NCBI GenBank assembly: GCA_965223085.1
Contig: OZ244981.1
Span: forward strand, 3,844,001 to 3,908,000
Direction of reading: 5' to 3'
Length of the DNA: 64,000 nt
From: CBDCVO01 sp965223085
GTDB taxonomy: Bacteria > Pseudomonadota > Gammaproteobacteria > Ga0077536
Within the stretch, counting starts at the first letter, position 1. Each line of letters opens with the position of its first letter. The translations under genes were made by a program, and so were the position numbers. Below, piece after piece: positions 1-8,198 of the stretch. The notes below the pieces were generated by a model, which saw nothing but the letters and a program-made list of their open reading frames with translations, was not told the origin of the DNA and did no database searches.

Positions 1-1282
1 TCGTACCCCCCGTCTCGGTGACGATCGCACGCGCCGCAATCATTGCATGCACGTCATCTGGGCTCGTCTTTTCGCGCACTAAAACGATGTCCTCGCCATC
101 GCCGGCACGCTGCTCAGCTTCGTCGCTATCCTGTACGGCTATACCGCAAGCGACCCCTGGACAGGCACTATCGCCTTGCGCGATCGGTGAATGCGAAGCA
201 CTTGCCGCGAGCACTGGTCGCAGCAAACTGCGAATTTGATCGGCGGTGACGCGCCGTAACGCCGTTTGCTCATCGATCAACCCTTCATCGACGAAATCGA
301 CCGCAAACCGAACGGCGGCGCGTGCTGCGCGCTTCGCCGCCCGCGTTTGCAACAAAAAAAGCTGGTCGTTCTCGACCGTGAATTCGATGTCTTGAACGTC
401 ACGCGCGTGCTTCTCGAGCTGCTCAGCGGCGTCGAGCAACTTCTCATGAATAAGGGGCGCACGTACCGCCAGCGCGGATAATGGCGCGGGTGTCACACTA
501 CCGGAAACAACGTCTTCGCCTTGGGCGCAAGGCAAATACTCGCCATAGGGGCTTGGATCGCCGCTCAACGGATTCCGCGAAAACAGTACCCCGGTACCCG
601 AGCGCTCACCTTGATTGCCAAATACCATCGCCTGAATCGTGACAGCGGTACCTAAATCGTCGGGAATGTTTTGATGTTTGCGATAACGCTTTGCCCGACG
701 CGTGTTCCAAGAATCAAATACGACGCGCACCGCGGCGTGAAGTTGCTCGCGAGCAGTGTCGGGTAAACGGTGTCCGCTCGCGTGCTCCACGACGCTACGG
801 CATTCCTGGGGACTCGCGCTGGGGGGAATATCCACGCCCGTGGTTTTGAGCACCAGCCGCGCATAAAGCTCGAGAAAACGACGATGTGTGTCGCGTGCGA
901 ATGCCGCATCGCCGGTGAGCGTGGCAAGTGCGCGCTCCGTGTCATCATTAATGCCGAGATTAAGCACGGTATCCATCATGCCAGGCATTGAAATCGGTGC
1001 GCCGGAACGTACCGACAGTAACAACGGTTTGGGACCACGGTCGAACGTGCGCCCCGTTTGCTCTTCCAGCCAGGCCACACCGGCATCGAGTTCCGCGCTC
1101 AAGCCTTCTGGGAAGGTGCCGCTTTTGAGATAAGCGCGGCACGCCTCCGTGGTGACCACGAACGCCGGCGGCACGGATAAGTTCAACGCCGTCATTTGTG
1201 CGATCGAATATGCTTTGCCGCCGATTACCTCCCGCGACGGTAACTGCCTCCCATCCAACCGCAGTATCCACGCCGCCACCAC
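1..1282 (-). CDS. ppdK: Pyruvate phosphate dikinase-type protein, N-terminal part (runs off the left edge)
   Basis: Seen: the minus frame opens at GTG 1282, three bases after the upstream stop at 1286-1288, and stays open to base 1. It shows the PPDK ATP-grasp start (VIGGKAYSIAQM), then SVRSGAPISMPGMMDTVLNLG, FGNQGERSGTGVLFSRNP and LLQTRAAKR, and reaches the beginning of the phosphohistidine domain (SPDDVHAMIAARAIVTETGG) at the window edge. Known: PPDK interconverts ATP, Pi and pyruvate with AMP, PPi and PEP through a swivelling His domain. The catalytic His and the PEP/pyruvate barrel would lie outside the window, so whether this is a full dikinase or a short ATP-grasp plus His enzyme cannot be told. 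Its place at the end of a CoA-ligase operon with a second mobile-domain protein suggests a substrate-activation role rather than central metabolism (inference). The GTG start has no ATG competitor in frame. Confidence 0.85.
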   Translation of the reverse strand, partial: MVAAWILRLDGRQLPSREVIGGKAYSIAQMTALNLSVPPAFVVTTEACRAYLKSGTFPEGLSAELDAGVAWLEEQTGRTFDRGPKPLLLSVRSGAPISMPGMMDTVLNLGINDDTERALATLTGDAAFARDTHRRFLELYARLVLKTTGVDIPPSASPQECRSVVEHASGHRLPDTAREQLHAAVRVVFDSWNTRRAKRYRKHQNIPDDLGTAVTIQAMVFGNQGERSGTGVLFSRNPLSGDPSPYGEYLPCAQGEDVVSGSVTPAPLSALAVRAPLIHEKLLDAAEQLEKHARDVQDIEFTVENDQLFLLQTRAAKRAARAAVRFAVDFVDEGLIDEQTALRRVTADQIRSLLRPVLAASASHSPIAQGDSACPGVACGIAVQDSDEAEQRAGDGEDIVLVREKTSPDDVHAMIAARAIVTETGGT

Positions 1283-1285
1283 GAG

Positions 1286-1888
1286 TCATTCTTCTCGCTT
1301 GCGGCCAAAAATGCGGAGTAAATCTTCATGCATTTCAAACCACACGGTGTGATAGCTATCGATATGCACGTCAGAGATCCATTCTGTACCGCCATCGTCT
1401 GCCTTATCCAGGGCCTGCCCCAGTTTTTCAAGATAGTAACGCATGCGGGGCTCAGCGCCCCCGAGGCGTTCGAGAACCGGCGTTATCGCCTCGTGTAGAT
1501 CGCCTAAACGATCGAGTGTTTTTTGATCGTGAACGGGATCAGAATGATCATTAGGTACTTGTTGACCGCCGACGGTCATCGTCTGCCAGTCAGTGATAAG
1601 CTGTTTAAGCACGACATTTAGGCGCTCAAATTGTTCGTAAGCGTCGCCCAGACCTGGGTCGCTGCGTAGCGCCGCAAAACTAAGGCTGTAGTTGTTTTCA
1701 ACGATCATGCGGCCCAAAGGCGTGAGTAAAAAACCCTCTTGGGCCGCCATTGCGCGCCCGCTCTCGACCGCCCGCTCAAGACCAGCGGCTATCGCAGTCT
1801 CACTCAAACCCAGTAGCGGGGCCAAGGTTTTCGCGCTACTGTGCTTCTTGATCGCCAGGCCATGCAGAATCAAGTGTTGTGACAACAA
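1286..1888 (-). CDS. Conserved protein with N-terminal helix-turn-helix-like segment, next to PPDK
   Basis: A 200-residue soluble protein with no signal peptide. Residues about 1-60 resemble a winged-helix or HTH fold (helical start, then LAPLLGLSETAIAAGLERAVESG and GFLLTPLGRMIVENN). The remainder is predicted helical and rich in charged residues, ending in RKREE. The stop lies 3 bp before the GTG of the dikinase gene, so the two are almost certainly co-transcribed and probably translationally coupled. I do not recognise a named family. It could be an accessory or substrate-recruiting subunit for the phosphotransfer enzyme, or a local regulator. The first is favoured only because it sits inside the operon rather than at its head. 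Confidence 0.7.
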   Translation of the reverse strand: MLSQHLILHGLAIKKHSSAKTLAPLLGLSETAIAAGLERAVESGRAMAAQEGFLLTPLGRMIVENNYSLSFAALRSDPGLGDAYEQFERLNVVLKQLITDWQTMTVGGQQVPNDHSDPVHDQKTLDRLGDLHEAITPVLERLGGAEPRMRYYLEKLGQALDKADDGGTEWISDVHIDSYHTVWFEMHEDLLRIFGRKREE

Positions 1889-1904
1889 ACTCCGCTCCTT
1901 GTAT

Positions 1905-3365
1905 TTAATCGACTCGCGCTAACACGCGATCACGCACTTCGCGTCGCAAGATCTTATTCGCTGCGCTTTTTGGCAATTCTGGCCACCGCTCGATGGCTTT
2001 AGGGCATTTATAATTAGCCAGATGCGCGCGCGCATGCGCTAGCAACGCGTCAACATCTAAGTCTGCTCCTCCAGCGACTACGGCGTGCACACGATCGCCC
2101 CATTTCTCATCCGGCACTCCGATCACCGCGGCTTCTAAAACGCCCTCGAACGCCAGGAGAACGTCTTCGACTTCACGGGGATAAACATTATAGCCGCCCG
2201 AAATCAGCATATCGTTCTTACGGTCCAGGATATAGAAGAACCCATCCTCATCCATTTTGCCCACATCGCCGGTATGCAACCAACCGTTGCGAAATACCGC
2301 TGCGGTTGCCTCGGGCCTGTTCCAGTAATAAGCCATGGTTTGCGGTCCGCGACAAACGATTTCGCCGATTTCGCCGGGTGGTAACGGCTGATCGTCAGCA
2401 TCAAAAATCTGGCACTCGACTATCGTAAAAGGGCGCCCACAGGAGCCACTGCGGTCATGCGCACCGGGATCGAGATAAGTAATAACCATGGGGCTTTCCG
2501 CTTGCCCATACACCTGAGCGAAAATAGGGCCAAAACGAGCTTGTGCCCGCGCCAGTAGCGCAGGCGAGATAGGCGATGCCCCGTAGCAGATGCGGCGTAG
2601 CCTAAATGCGGCGGTATCAGCTGCGGCGTCTTCCAAGATCATCGCCAACATCGTCGGTACCGCAAACGTCATGCTGGCGTGGCTACTCGCGGCGAGCGCG
2701 ATAAAATCAGCCGGGTCGAATTTCGACATGACTAAGGATTGCGCGCCGCGCGCCACGGCCGGCAAGAAAAATGCCCCCGAGGCGTGGGCGATCGGGGCCG
2801 CGTGCAAAAAAATATCCTCGGCGCTCATGTCAGGCACGAGATCGCACAGAAATGCGCTCAGTTCGGCGAGCTCGCCGCGAGTCGTCAACGTGACCGCTTT
2901 GGGTTGACCCGTAGTGCCACCCGTATAACCCAAGCGGTAAGGTGCGTCGAGATCCCGGTCTACAGCGCAAGCATTGCTGTCACCATTCTCGATCATACCA
3001 GCGAGCTCAGCGATGCCAATGTCAAACTCACACCCAAGCCCAGCGATATCGGCATGAATAACGCCTGTTGCGCCGCTGTCTTCGAGTTTGTAGTTATGGC
3101 TCGCAAGCTTTTCGCGCAAATTCATACCAACCCGCACGAGCCCCGATTTCGCCAGTGCATAGTAGGCGATCAAACAATCGATCCCGTTCGGGAGCGCGAC
3201 CCCAACGCGATCCCCGGGCGTGAAACCATAGTCCAGTAAGGCATTGCCAAGGCGGTCGGTTGCCGCATCAAAATCACGAAACGACAAAATGCGCTGGCCT
3301 TCGACTAAGCAAGCCTTATCCTTATAATGCCGCGCCGCGCGACGAATGAGAGCACCGATCTGCAT
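1905..3365 (-). CDS. AMP-dependent acyl-CoA synthetase/ligase (ANL superfamily)
   Basis: A 486-residue ANL enzyme. The P-loop-like motif YTGGTTGQPKAVTLT is near residue 150, the A5-type motif YGQAESPM near 290, the hinge and A7/A8 region GWLHTGDVGKMDEDGFFYILDR near 365 and the C-terminal catalytic lysine segment SAANKILRR near 470. Known: such enzymes activate a carboxylic acid with ATP to an acyl-adenylate and transfer it to CoA. The substrate cannot be read from the sequence, and the protein is shorter than long-chain fatty acyl-CoA synthetases. It starts 4 bp after the preceding stop and ends 17 bp before the HTH-type gene, inside the operon with the PEP-type phosphotransfer proteins. It probably supplies the CoA thioester used by the divergent crotonase, CoA-transferase and dehydrogenase genes. 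Confidence 0.9.
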   Translation of the reverse strand: MQIGALIRRAARHYKDKACLVEGQRILSFRDFDAATDRLGNALLDYGFTPGDRVGVALPNGIDCLIAYYALAKSGLVRVGMNLREKLASHNYKLEDSGATGVIHADIAGLGCEFDIGIAELAGMIENGDSNACAVDRDLDAPYRLGYTGGTTGQPKAVTLTTRGELAELSAFLCDLVPDMSAEDIFLHAAPIAHASGAFFLPAVARGAQSLVMSKFDPADFIALAASSHASMTFAVPTMLAMILEDAAADTAAFRLRRICYGASPISPALLARAQARFGPIFAQVYGQAESPMVITYLDPGAHDRSGSCGRPFTIVECQIFDADDQPLPPGEIGEIVCRGPQTMAYYWNRPEATAAVFRNGWLHTGDVGKMDEDGFFYILDRKNDMLISGGYNVYPREVEDVLLAFEGVLEAAVIGVPDEKWGDRVHAVVAGGADLDVDALLAHARAHLANYKCPKAIERWPELPKSAANKILRREVRDRVLARVD

Positions 3366-3368
3366 CGC

Positions 3369-4934
3369 CTACTTCGCGCGCAAAGCGTCGATATCGGATC
3401 GCGACAGACCCGCACCCCGACCGCGTAGGAGGCGAGAGCGCGCCTGCTCAAGCTCATAGAGTTCCGTTGCACGGGGATCATCGTAGTGATTTTTGACCCA
3501 ATTGTCGCAGAGAAACCTAAAGCGATCTTGAATGCTTGGGGGCGTGAATTCTCGGGCGCGAGCATTATATTCGGCGAGCGTTAATACGCCCTCGTTAGTG
3601 CGATAACGGTCGATTTTAGGATCGAGATGTGTACCGCCAGCGCCGATTTTTCCACAGGTTTTAGTGAACTCGCCGTCGTCCAAAATCGCATAAGGGATCG
3701 GCGAATACATGCGCGCAGGTAAATTGGCATGCTGCATCGAATAGTAATCGTGCATGCGTTGACAGGGGTTCGCCAGCGGCCCAAGAACTTCATAGAGCGA
3801 CATGTTGCTGTATTCGTCGTTCAACAAGGGGCGAAAACGCTCAGCACGTTCATCGATCAACATCCAATCTTCCATCTCATAGACGCCCGCAACATGTGCG
3901 AGATCCTTCACGATACTGAAATACGCTATCGCGCCGGCATCCATCATTTGATCACGCGACCAGGCAGCAATCCGTTGCCATAATTTTGACGTTGCGTCCT
4001 TCATGATTTTCGTCAGAGATTCAAACGTTGTGGTTAGTTGTTTCCGGGAATCCATGCCCACCGGTACAAAGCCTTCTGTGAGAGGGTCCGAGGTATACAA
4101 ACCCACGCCCACCATATGATGTGCTTTGAATTCTGGCTCGGATTCGAACGAGCCCCAATCATCTATGATATTGAAGTGACAGCCATCGACAGCCATCGGT
4201 ACCGTTAGGTTGTTATACGGGACTTCTTCCGCGACACCATCCATCCACGGGTAGTCGTGTTCCGCAAGATCCATGAAATCACGTACGATCAGTTCGCGTC
4301 CATCCGCGAGCATGTAAGGCCCTTGGTTATGAAGCGATATCCGGCTTTCGCAAGAGATCAAAAAACCATATTGTGAGGTCGTCGCCATGAACGCTTGCGC
4401 CGCCGTATGCAGTGGATCGCCTTCTGCGCAGTCGAACATGTCGGCGTGAAACACCTGTAACCGTCGCTCCGGCAATATTTGTGAACGATGGCCATAATCG
4501 GCGTTAATAAAATGCCCATCATTGCGATGCCAAGACAGCAAGAATCGTTTCCAGAAATCCATCACCAACATGACATCTTCAACAGCATCCTGTGGTCGGA
4601 TCACGCCCAAAGTGATCAAATATTCACGACCGAGAAGATAGAAGGCCGGCAAACACCACCCGAGTGCCGGGTTTTGAATCTTAATCCCCATGTTGCGCGC
4701 CCGATCACCGATCTCTTCGGCGGGCATACGCGCTTCGATCTTGCGTAATAACTCAGGATAGCGATAAAACGCCATGAAATACGACAAAATCATGTAGGGG
4801 GAAACTGGAAACAGTTTTGATTCTTGTACCGTACGGGTGAGACATAACCAATAGCTCTCGTCGGCGATTTTGTGGATCAGATGATTGGTTTCTAGCAACT
4901 GTGCATAACTAAGCGACGGATGTGTCATGGGCAT
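3369..4934 (-). CDS. Unrecognised 521-residue protein of the PEP-phosphotransfer operon
   Basis: I do not recognise the family. Visible features: no signal peptide, no obvious transmembrane run, many aromatic and histidine residues (WHRNDGHFINADYGHRS around residue 135, CHFNIIDDWGSFESE around 250, HDYYSMQHANLPARMYSP around 410) and an acidic centre. The start codon overlaps the stop of the mobile-domain protein in a TAATG arrangement, and its stop is 4 bp before the CoA-ligase ATG. This tight coupling implies fixed stoichiometry with the 4934-5767 product. It may be the substrate-binding or catalytic subunit that receives the phosphoryl group (inference). It is not an acyl-CoA dehydrogenase, crotonase or thiolase by any motif I can see. 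Confidence 0.7.
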   Translation of the reverse strand: MPMTHPSLSYAQLLETNHLIHKIADESYWLCLTRTVQESKLFPVSPYMILSYFMAFYRYPELLRKIEARMPAEEIGDRARNMGIKIQNPALGWCLPAFYLLGREYLITLGVIRPQDAVEDVMLVMDFWKRFLLSWHRNDGHFINADYGHRSQILPERRLQVFHADMFDCAEGDPLHTAAQAFMATTSQYGFLISCESRISLHNQGPYMLADGRELIVRDFMDLAEHDYPWMDGVAEEVPYNNLTVPMAVDGCHFNIIDDWGSFESEPEFKAHHMVGVGLYTSDPLTEGFVPVGMDSRKQLTTTFESLTKIMKDATSKLWQRIAAWSRDQMMDAGAIAYFSIVKDLAHVAGVYEMEDWMLIDERAERFRPLLNDEYSNMSLYEVLGPLANPCQRMHDYYSMQHANLPARMYSPIPYAILDDGEFTKTCGKIGAGGTHLDPKIDRYRTNEGVLTLAEYNARAREFTPPSIQDRFRFLCDNWVKNHYDDPRATELYELEQARSRLLRGRGAGLSRSDIDALRAK

Positions 4935-5767
4935 TACTCAGCGGTGGCGATTAATCGCCAGACTTTGGATGTGACCTCGATACTGCGTTGATAGTCTTCG
5001 GCGGTCTTGGCGGTGCCGGTCGTCTGCATGCGCACGCGATCACCTTGACGAATGCCCGACAGCTTCGCGTTCATGAAACAAGGAATGCCATACTCTCGCG
5101 TCAAAATGCCGAGATGTGAGCGCACCGAGCCACCCGCACACAGCACGCCTTTAAACTGTTCCAGGATCGGCGCGGTGAGTGTACCGCCCGAATCGTCGAT
5201 GACCGCAATCGTATCTGGTGGTACGCCGCTTTTTAGATAATCGAGCACCATCGCACTAGAACGCACATAGCAGGCCGCCCCCTCGAGATCGAAGTCGTAT
5301 TTCGCGACGTTGTCGCCGATCCCGCACTGGGCCCAACCGTCGCCATCGGCGTCGCCGGCCACCGCTTGGGGATGCTCGAAACTGAAATCGGCAAGGTCCT
5401 CACCGATGCCTTCTGCATCGATATAGGCATCCGGCCGTTCTTGTGCGGAAACCAATGCCGAACACTGATAACGATGGCCATAATCAAGCGCTCTGCGATC
5501 GATTTCCGCGAACCTATCTGCGGACAAAACCTGGTGCGCGGTCCCAAAGACAAATTCCGACCACGCTAAGTTGGATTTAGCAAATTCGCGGCGCACGAGA
5601 TCGCGAACGGCACCGTGAAAAGCCTCGACTAAGGGGTGTTCGTTTTCACTACCGTACTTATCGGTGTCGCCGTATAACTTTTTCATAAGGCCCCTATGCA
5701 ATGGATTTGTTGGCTTGCCCACAAGGCGGGCCCATCCAGGATACTGAGTAGCAAGCGCTGTGTGCAA
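4934..5767 (-). CDS. PEP-utilising enzyme mobile (swivelling phosphohistidine) domain protein
   Basis: A 277-residue protein whose C-terminal third is a stand-alone swivelling domain. It has a TIAVIDDSGGTLTAPILEQF segment followed by GGSVRSHLGILTREYGIPC, equivalent to the GG-x-x-(S/T)-H signature that carries the phosphohistidine in PEP synthase, PPDK and rifampin phosphotransferase. The N-terminal 180 residues are not recognised. Known: in phenylphosphate synthase this domain sits on a separate subunit from the ATP-binding part. Here the ATP-binding candidate is the dikinase-like protein at 1-1282. The longest frame begins with TTG at 5767. ATG at 5686 has an AGGGG four bases upstream and would give a 250-residue protein, so the start is uncertain. 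It is the first gene of the operon, divergent from the crotonase at 5896. Confidence 0.75.
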   Translation of the reverse strand: MHTALATQYPGWARLVGKPTNPLHRGLMKKLYGDTDKYGSENEHPLVEAFHGAVRDLVRREFAKSNLAWSEFVFGTAHQVLSADRFAEIDRRALDYGHRYQCSALVSAQERPDAYIDAEGIGEDLADFSFEHPQAVAGDADGDGWAQCGIGDNVAKYDFDLEGAACYVRSSAMVLDYLKSGVPPDTIAVIDDSGGTLTAPILEQFKGVLCAGGSVRSHLGILTREYGIPCFMNAKLSGIRQGDRVRMQTTGTAKTAEDYQRSIEVTSKVWRLIATAE

Positions 5768-5895
5768 ACATCGACTCGGCCGCTGAGCAGCTCGTGACCT
5801 GATATCATTCGCCCGGCGGGGTCCGCGCCGACGCTCACGCGCAACCGAATGGTGGGTACCCCTTAGTTATTCTGGCAGCAATTATTATTCATATC

Positions 5896-6735
5896 ATGAA
5901 CTACCAAGAAATCAGCTACATCGTCTCCGATCCCTGCGCCATGATCACGATGAATCGTCCGGAGCGGCTCAATGCAATGACCGTGCAAATGCTGCGCGAA
6001 ATCCGCCACGCCTGTGCCGCGGCCGAGCAAGATGCACGTGTGTTAGGCATTATTTTGACCGGCGCAGGGCGGGGTTTTTGTGCCGGCATGGACATGCAGT
6101 CGCTGGACGATATTTCTGCATCTAGCCGTTGGGATCCAAGTCCCGATGATGGACTCGAAACCGACGTAGGCGATCCCGCCATGGGTGAAAATTTCAAGGG
6201 TACGTTTACGTACTTGTTGGCCCTGCGCAAACCGTTGCTGGCGGCCATTAACGGTCCCTGCGCTGGGTTGGGTTTCTGCTTTGCGTTGCTATGCGATATG
6301 CGTTTTGTAGAGCGCCAAGCGAAATTCAGCACCGCGTTTTCACGCCGCGGTTTGGTCGCGGAACACGCGATGAGTTGGTTGCTGCCGCGCATTGCTGGTC
6401 CGTCGCGAGCCTTAGATTTATTATGGAGCGCACGGAAATTCGACGCTACCGAAGCGGATCGCCTGGGGCTCGTCGACCGTCTCTGCGAACCCAGCACTGC
6501 GCTATCGGAAGCGCAACACTACCTCAATGAACTAGCTGCAAATAGTTCACCAACCTCGTTGATGATCATGAAACAGCAAGTATATCGGCATTTAATGATG
6601 CCGCTCGGCGAAGCGATGGTCGAGACCGAACGCCTGATGCGCGAAAGCCTGGAACGGCCAGATTTTCGCGAAGGCGTGCGCTCTTTCATCGAACAACGGC
6701 CGCCGCGATTCGAGCGCATCAAGTCACCATCATGA
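5896..6735 (+). CDS. Enoyl-CoA hydratase/isomerase family (crotonase)
   Basis: A 279-residue crotonase-fold protein. MNRPERLNAM is near residue 19, the first oxyanion-hole segment GAGRGFCAGMDM near 56 and the second (AAINGPCAGLGFCFALLCDMRF) near 115. The catalytic-loop Glu is probably in SRRGLVAEHAMSWLLPR. Known: the family binds acyl-CoA and performs hydration, isomerisation, hydrolysis or ring chemistry, so the exact reaction is open. It is the first gene of the plus-strand arm, sharing a 128-bp divergent intergenic region with the mobile-domain gene, and it overlaps the CoA-transferase start by 4 bp (ATGA). The two arms probably serve one pathway. Confidence 0.88.
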   Translation: MNYQEISYIVSDPCAMITMNRPERLNAMTVQMLREIRHACAAAEQDARVLGIILTGAGRGFCAGMDMQSLDDISASSRWDPSPDDGLETDVGDPAMGENFKGTFTYLLALRKPLLAAINGPCAGLGFCFALLCDMRFVERQAKFSTAFSRRGLVAEHAMSWLLPRIAGPSRALDLLWSARKFDATEADRLGLVDRLCEPSTALSEAQHYLNELAANSSPTSLMIMKQQVYRHLMMPLGEAMVETERLMRESLERPDFREGVRSFIEQRPPRFERIKSPS

Positions 6736-7949
6736 ATGCGCGTTCTGCGCCCAAGGACCGCCCCAGCCCGCTGGCCGACGTTCGAGTTTTGGATTTTTCA
6801 GGTATTGTCGCCGGCGCCTACTGTACTCGCTTACTCGCCGATCTCGGCGCCGATGTTGTGAAAATAGAACCCCTAGGCGGTGAGATGATGCGCCACGTCG
6901 ACCCGCAGCGCGACGGTTGCAGTGCGTATTTTGCGGCGCTCAACAGCGGCAAACGTGCACTCGCGATGGATTTAAAAAATCCTGCCGCGATCGATCTCTG
7001 TAAGCGCCTAGTACTCGAATATGATGTCGTGGTGGAAAATTTTGCACCCGGCGTGGCTGCCCGCTTAGGCATAGATTATCCGACCCTAGCGGCACAGAAT
7101 CCCCACCTGATCATGTGTTCGATTTCTGGATTCGGCCAAGCGGGCCCCGATGCGGGTCGACCGGCCTATGCACCGATCGTGCAAGCACATTGCGGCTATG
7201 AGACGCTCACTCAGCAATATCAACCCGGGCTTGATAAACCGCTGAATATGGGATCACCGGTGGGAGACACAACAGCGTCTTTACAAGCATTCGGTGCCGT
7301 CAATGCGGCGCTCTACTTTCGCGAGCGCAGTGGCATCGGCCAACACATCGACATCGCCATGCAGGATGCATTGCTAGCCACTATGCATGGTGATTTTCAG
7401 CGCGCACTGATTGACGGCAGTCGCGGACGTTACTATGGGCCCGTTAAAGCGCGTGACGGGCATCTCGTGGTGATGCCCTTATCATCACGGCACCTACGTG
7501 GCCTGGCGCAGTGCTTGCAGCGCCCCGATCTGATCGACGACGAACGCTTCAGTACGACTTCTGCATTGCTGCGAAATTTCCGCACACTTACCGCGATCAT
7601 TGAGGATTGGACAGTGTGCCGCAGTGCCGATGATGCGGTAGCATCCCTATCAGCAGCGCAAGTGCCGTGTGCAAAATATCGAAGTTTTAACGAAGTCGCG
7701 GTGGATACCCATCTTGATCAACGCGGCATGATGACCGAAATCGAAGATGCCGCGGGTCCCTTACTGATGCCTAACACGCCGATGAAATTCTCGTACTGCA
7801 CCGCGGCGGTAAAAAGAACGGTACCGCGGGTGGGCGAACATACCGCAGAAGTTTTACGTGATATTTTGAGATTGGATGATGATGAGATTTCGTCACTGCA
7901 CGCCACGGGTGCAGTCGCGCTCGATGTGCGCGGGTCGGCGAACACTTAA
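6732..7949 (+). CDS. CaiB/BaiF family (class III) CoA-transferase
   Basis: A 405-residue class III CoA-transferase. The N-terminus has VLDFSGIVAGAYCTRLLADLG and GADVVKIEPLGGEMMR, then ALDLKN-type and VVENFAPGVAARLG segments. The catalytic Asp expected near residue 170 lies in the region NMGSPVGDTTASLQAFGAV. Known: these enzymes move CoA between carboxylates without acyl-phosphate intermediates (formyl-, carnitine-, itaconate- and 2-hydroxyisocaproate-CoA transferases). Translational coupling with the crotonase (ATGA overlap) indicates consecutive steps. An itaconate or mesaconate-like CoA-transferase role is possible because a MaoC hydratase and a CoA-ester lyase occur at 11265-12604, but the two sets are separated by unrelated genes. 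Confidence 0.9.
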   Translation: MNARSAPKDRPSPLADVRVLDFSGIVAGAYCTRLLADLGADVVKIEPLGGEMMRHVDPQRDGCSAYFAALNSGKRALAMDLKNPAAIDLCKRLVLEYDVVVENFAPGVAARLGIDYPTLAAQNPHLIMCSISGFGQAGPDAGRPAYAPIVQAHCGYETLTQQYQPGLDKPLNMGSPVGDTTASLQAFGAVNAALYFRERSGIGQHIDIAMQDALLATMHGDFQRALIDGSRGRYYGPVKARDGHLVVMPLSSRHLRGLAQCLQRPDLIDDERFSTTSALLRNFRTLTAIIEDWTVCRSADDAVASLSAAQVPCAKYRSFNEVAVDTHLDQRGMMTEIEDAAGPLLMPNTPMKFSYCTAAVKRTVPRVGEHTAEVLRDILRLDDDEISSLHATGAVALDVRGSANT

Positions 7950-7960
7950 GGGGCATCACC

Positions 7961-8103
7961 ATGAAATTCAAGCTCATCGCTTTTGCGCTACCGCTTTTTG
8001 CCATGCTTCGATTCGAAAAAACCGTGGTTTCGATTTTGCGGTCAAACCCGTAGTTGCGACACCGGGATCGAAACGCTTCGATGCAGATGGCGCCAAACAC
8101 TAG
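7961..8103 (+). pseudogene. Small decayed exported-protein remnant
   Basis: An ATG at 7961 starts a typical signal-peptide beginning (MKFKLIAFALPLFAM) that runs into a stop after 30 codons. A neighbouring frame continues with coding-looking text (GFDFAVKPVVATPGSKRFDA) to a stop at 8101-8103. This reads as a short secreted protein broken by an indel or internal deletion. It lies between the CoA-transferase and the acyl-CoA dehydrogenase. The original function cannot be named, and chance cannot be excluded because the total length is below 50 codons. Confidence 0.3.
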
Positions 8104-8198
8104 AACTTTGGGGATAGCTAACGCCGTCACCACAACGCCATTAAGATGCACGCGCCTAAATACAGTTTCACTTCCCTAACCAGCACGAGGACAAGCAC

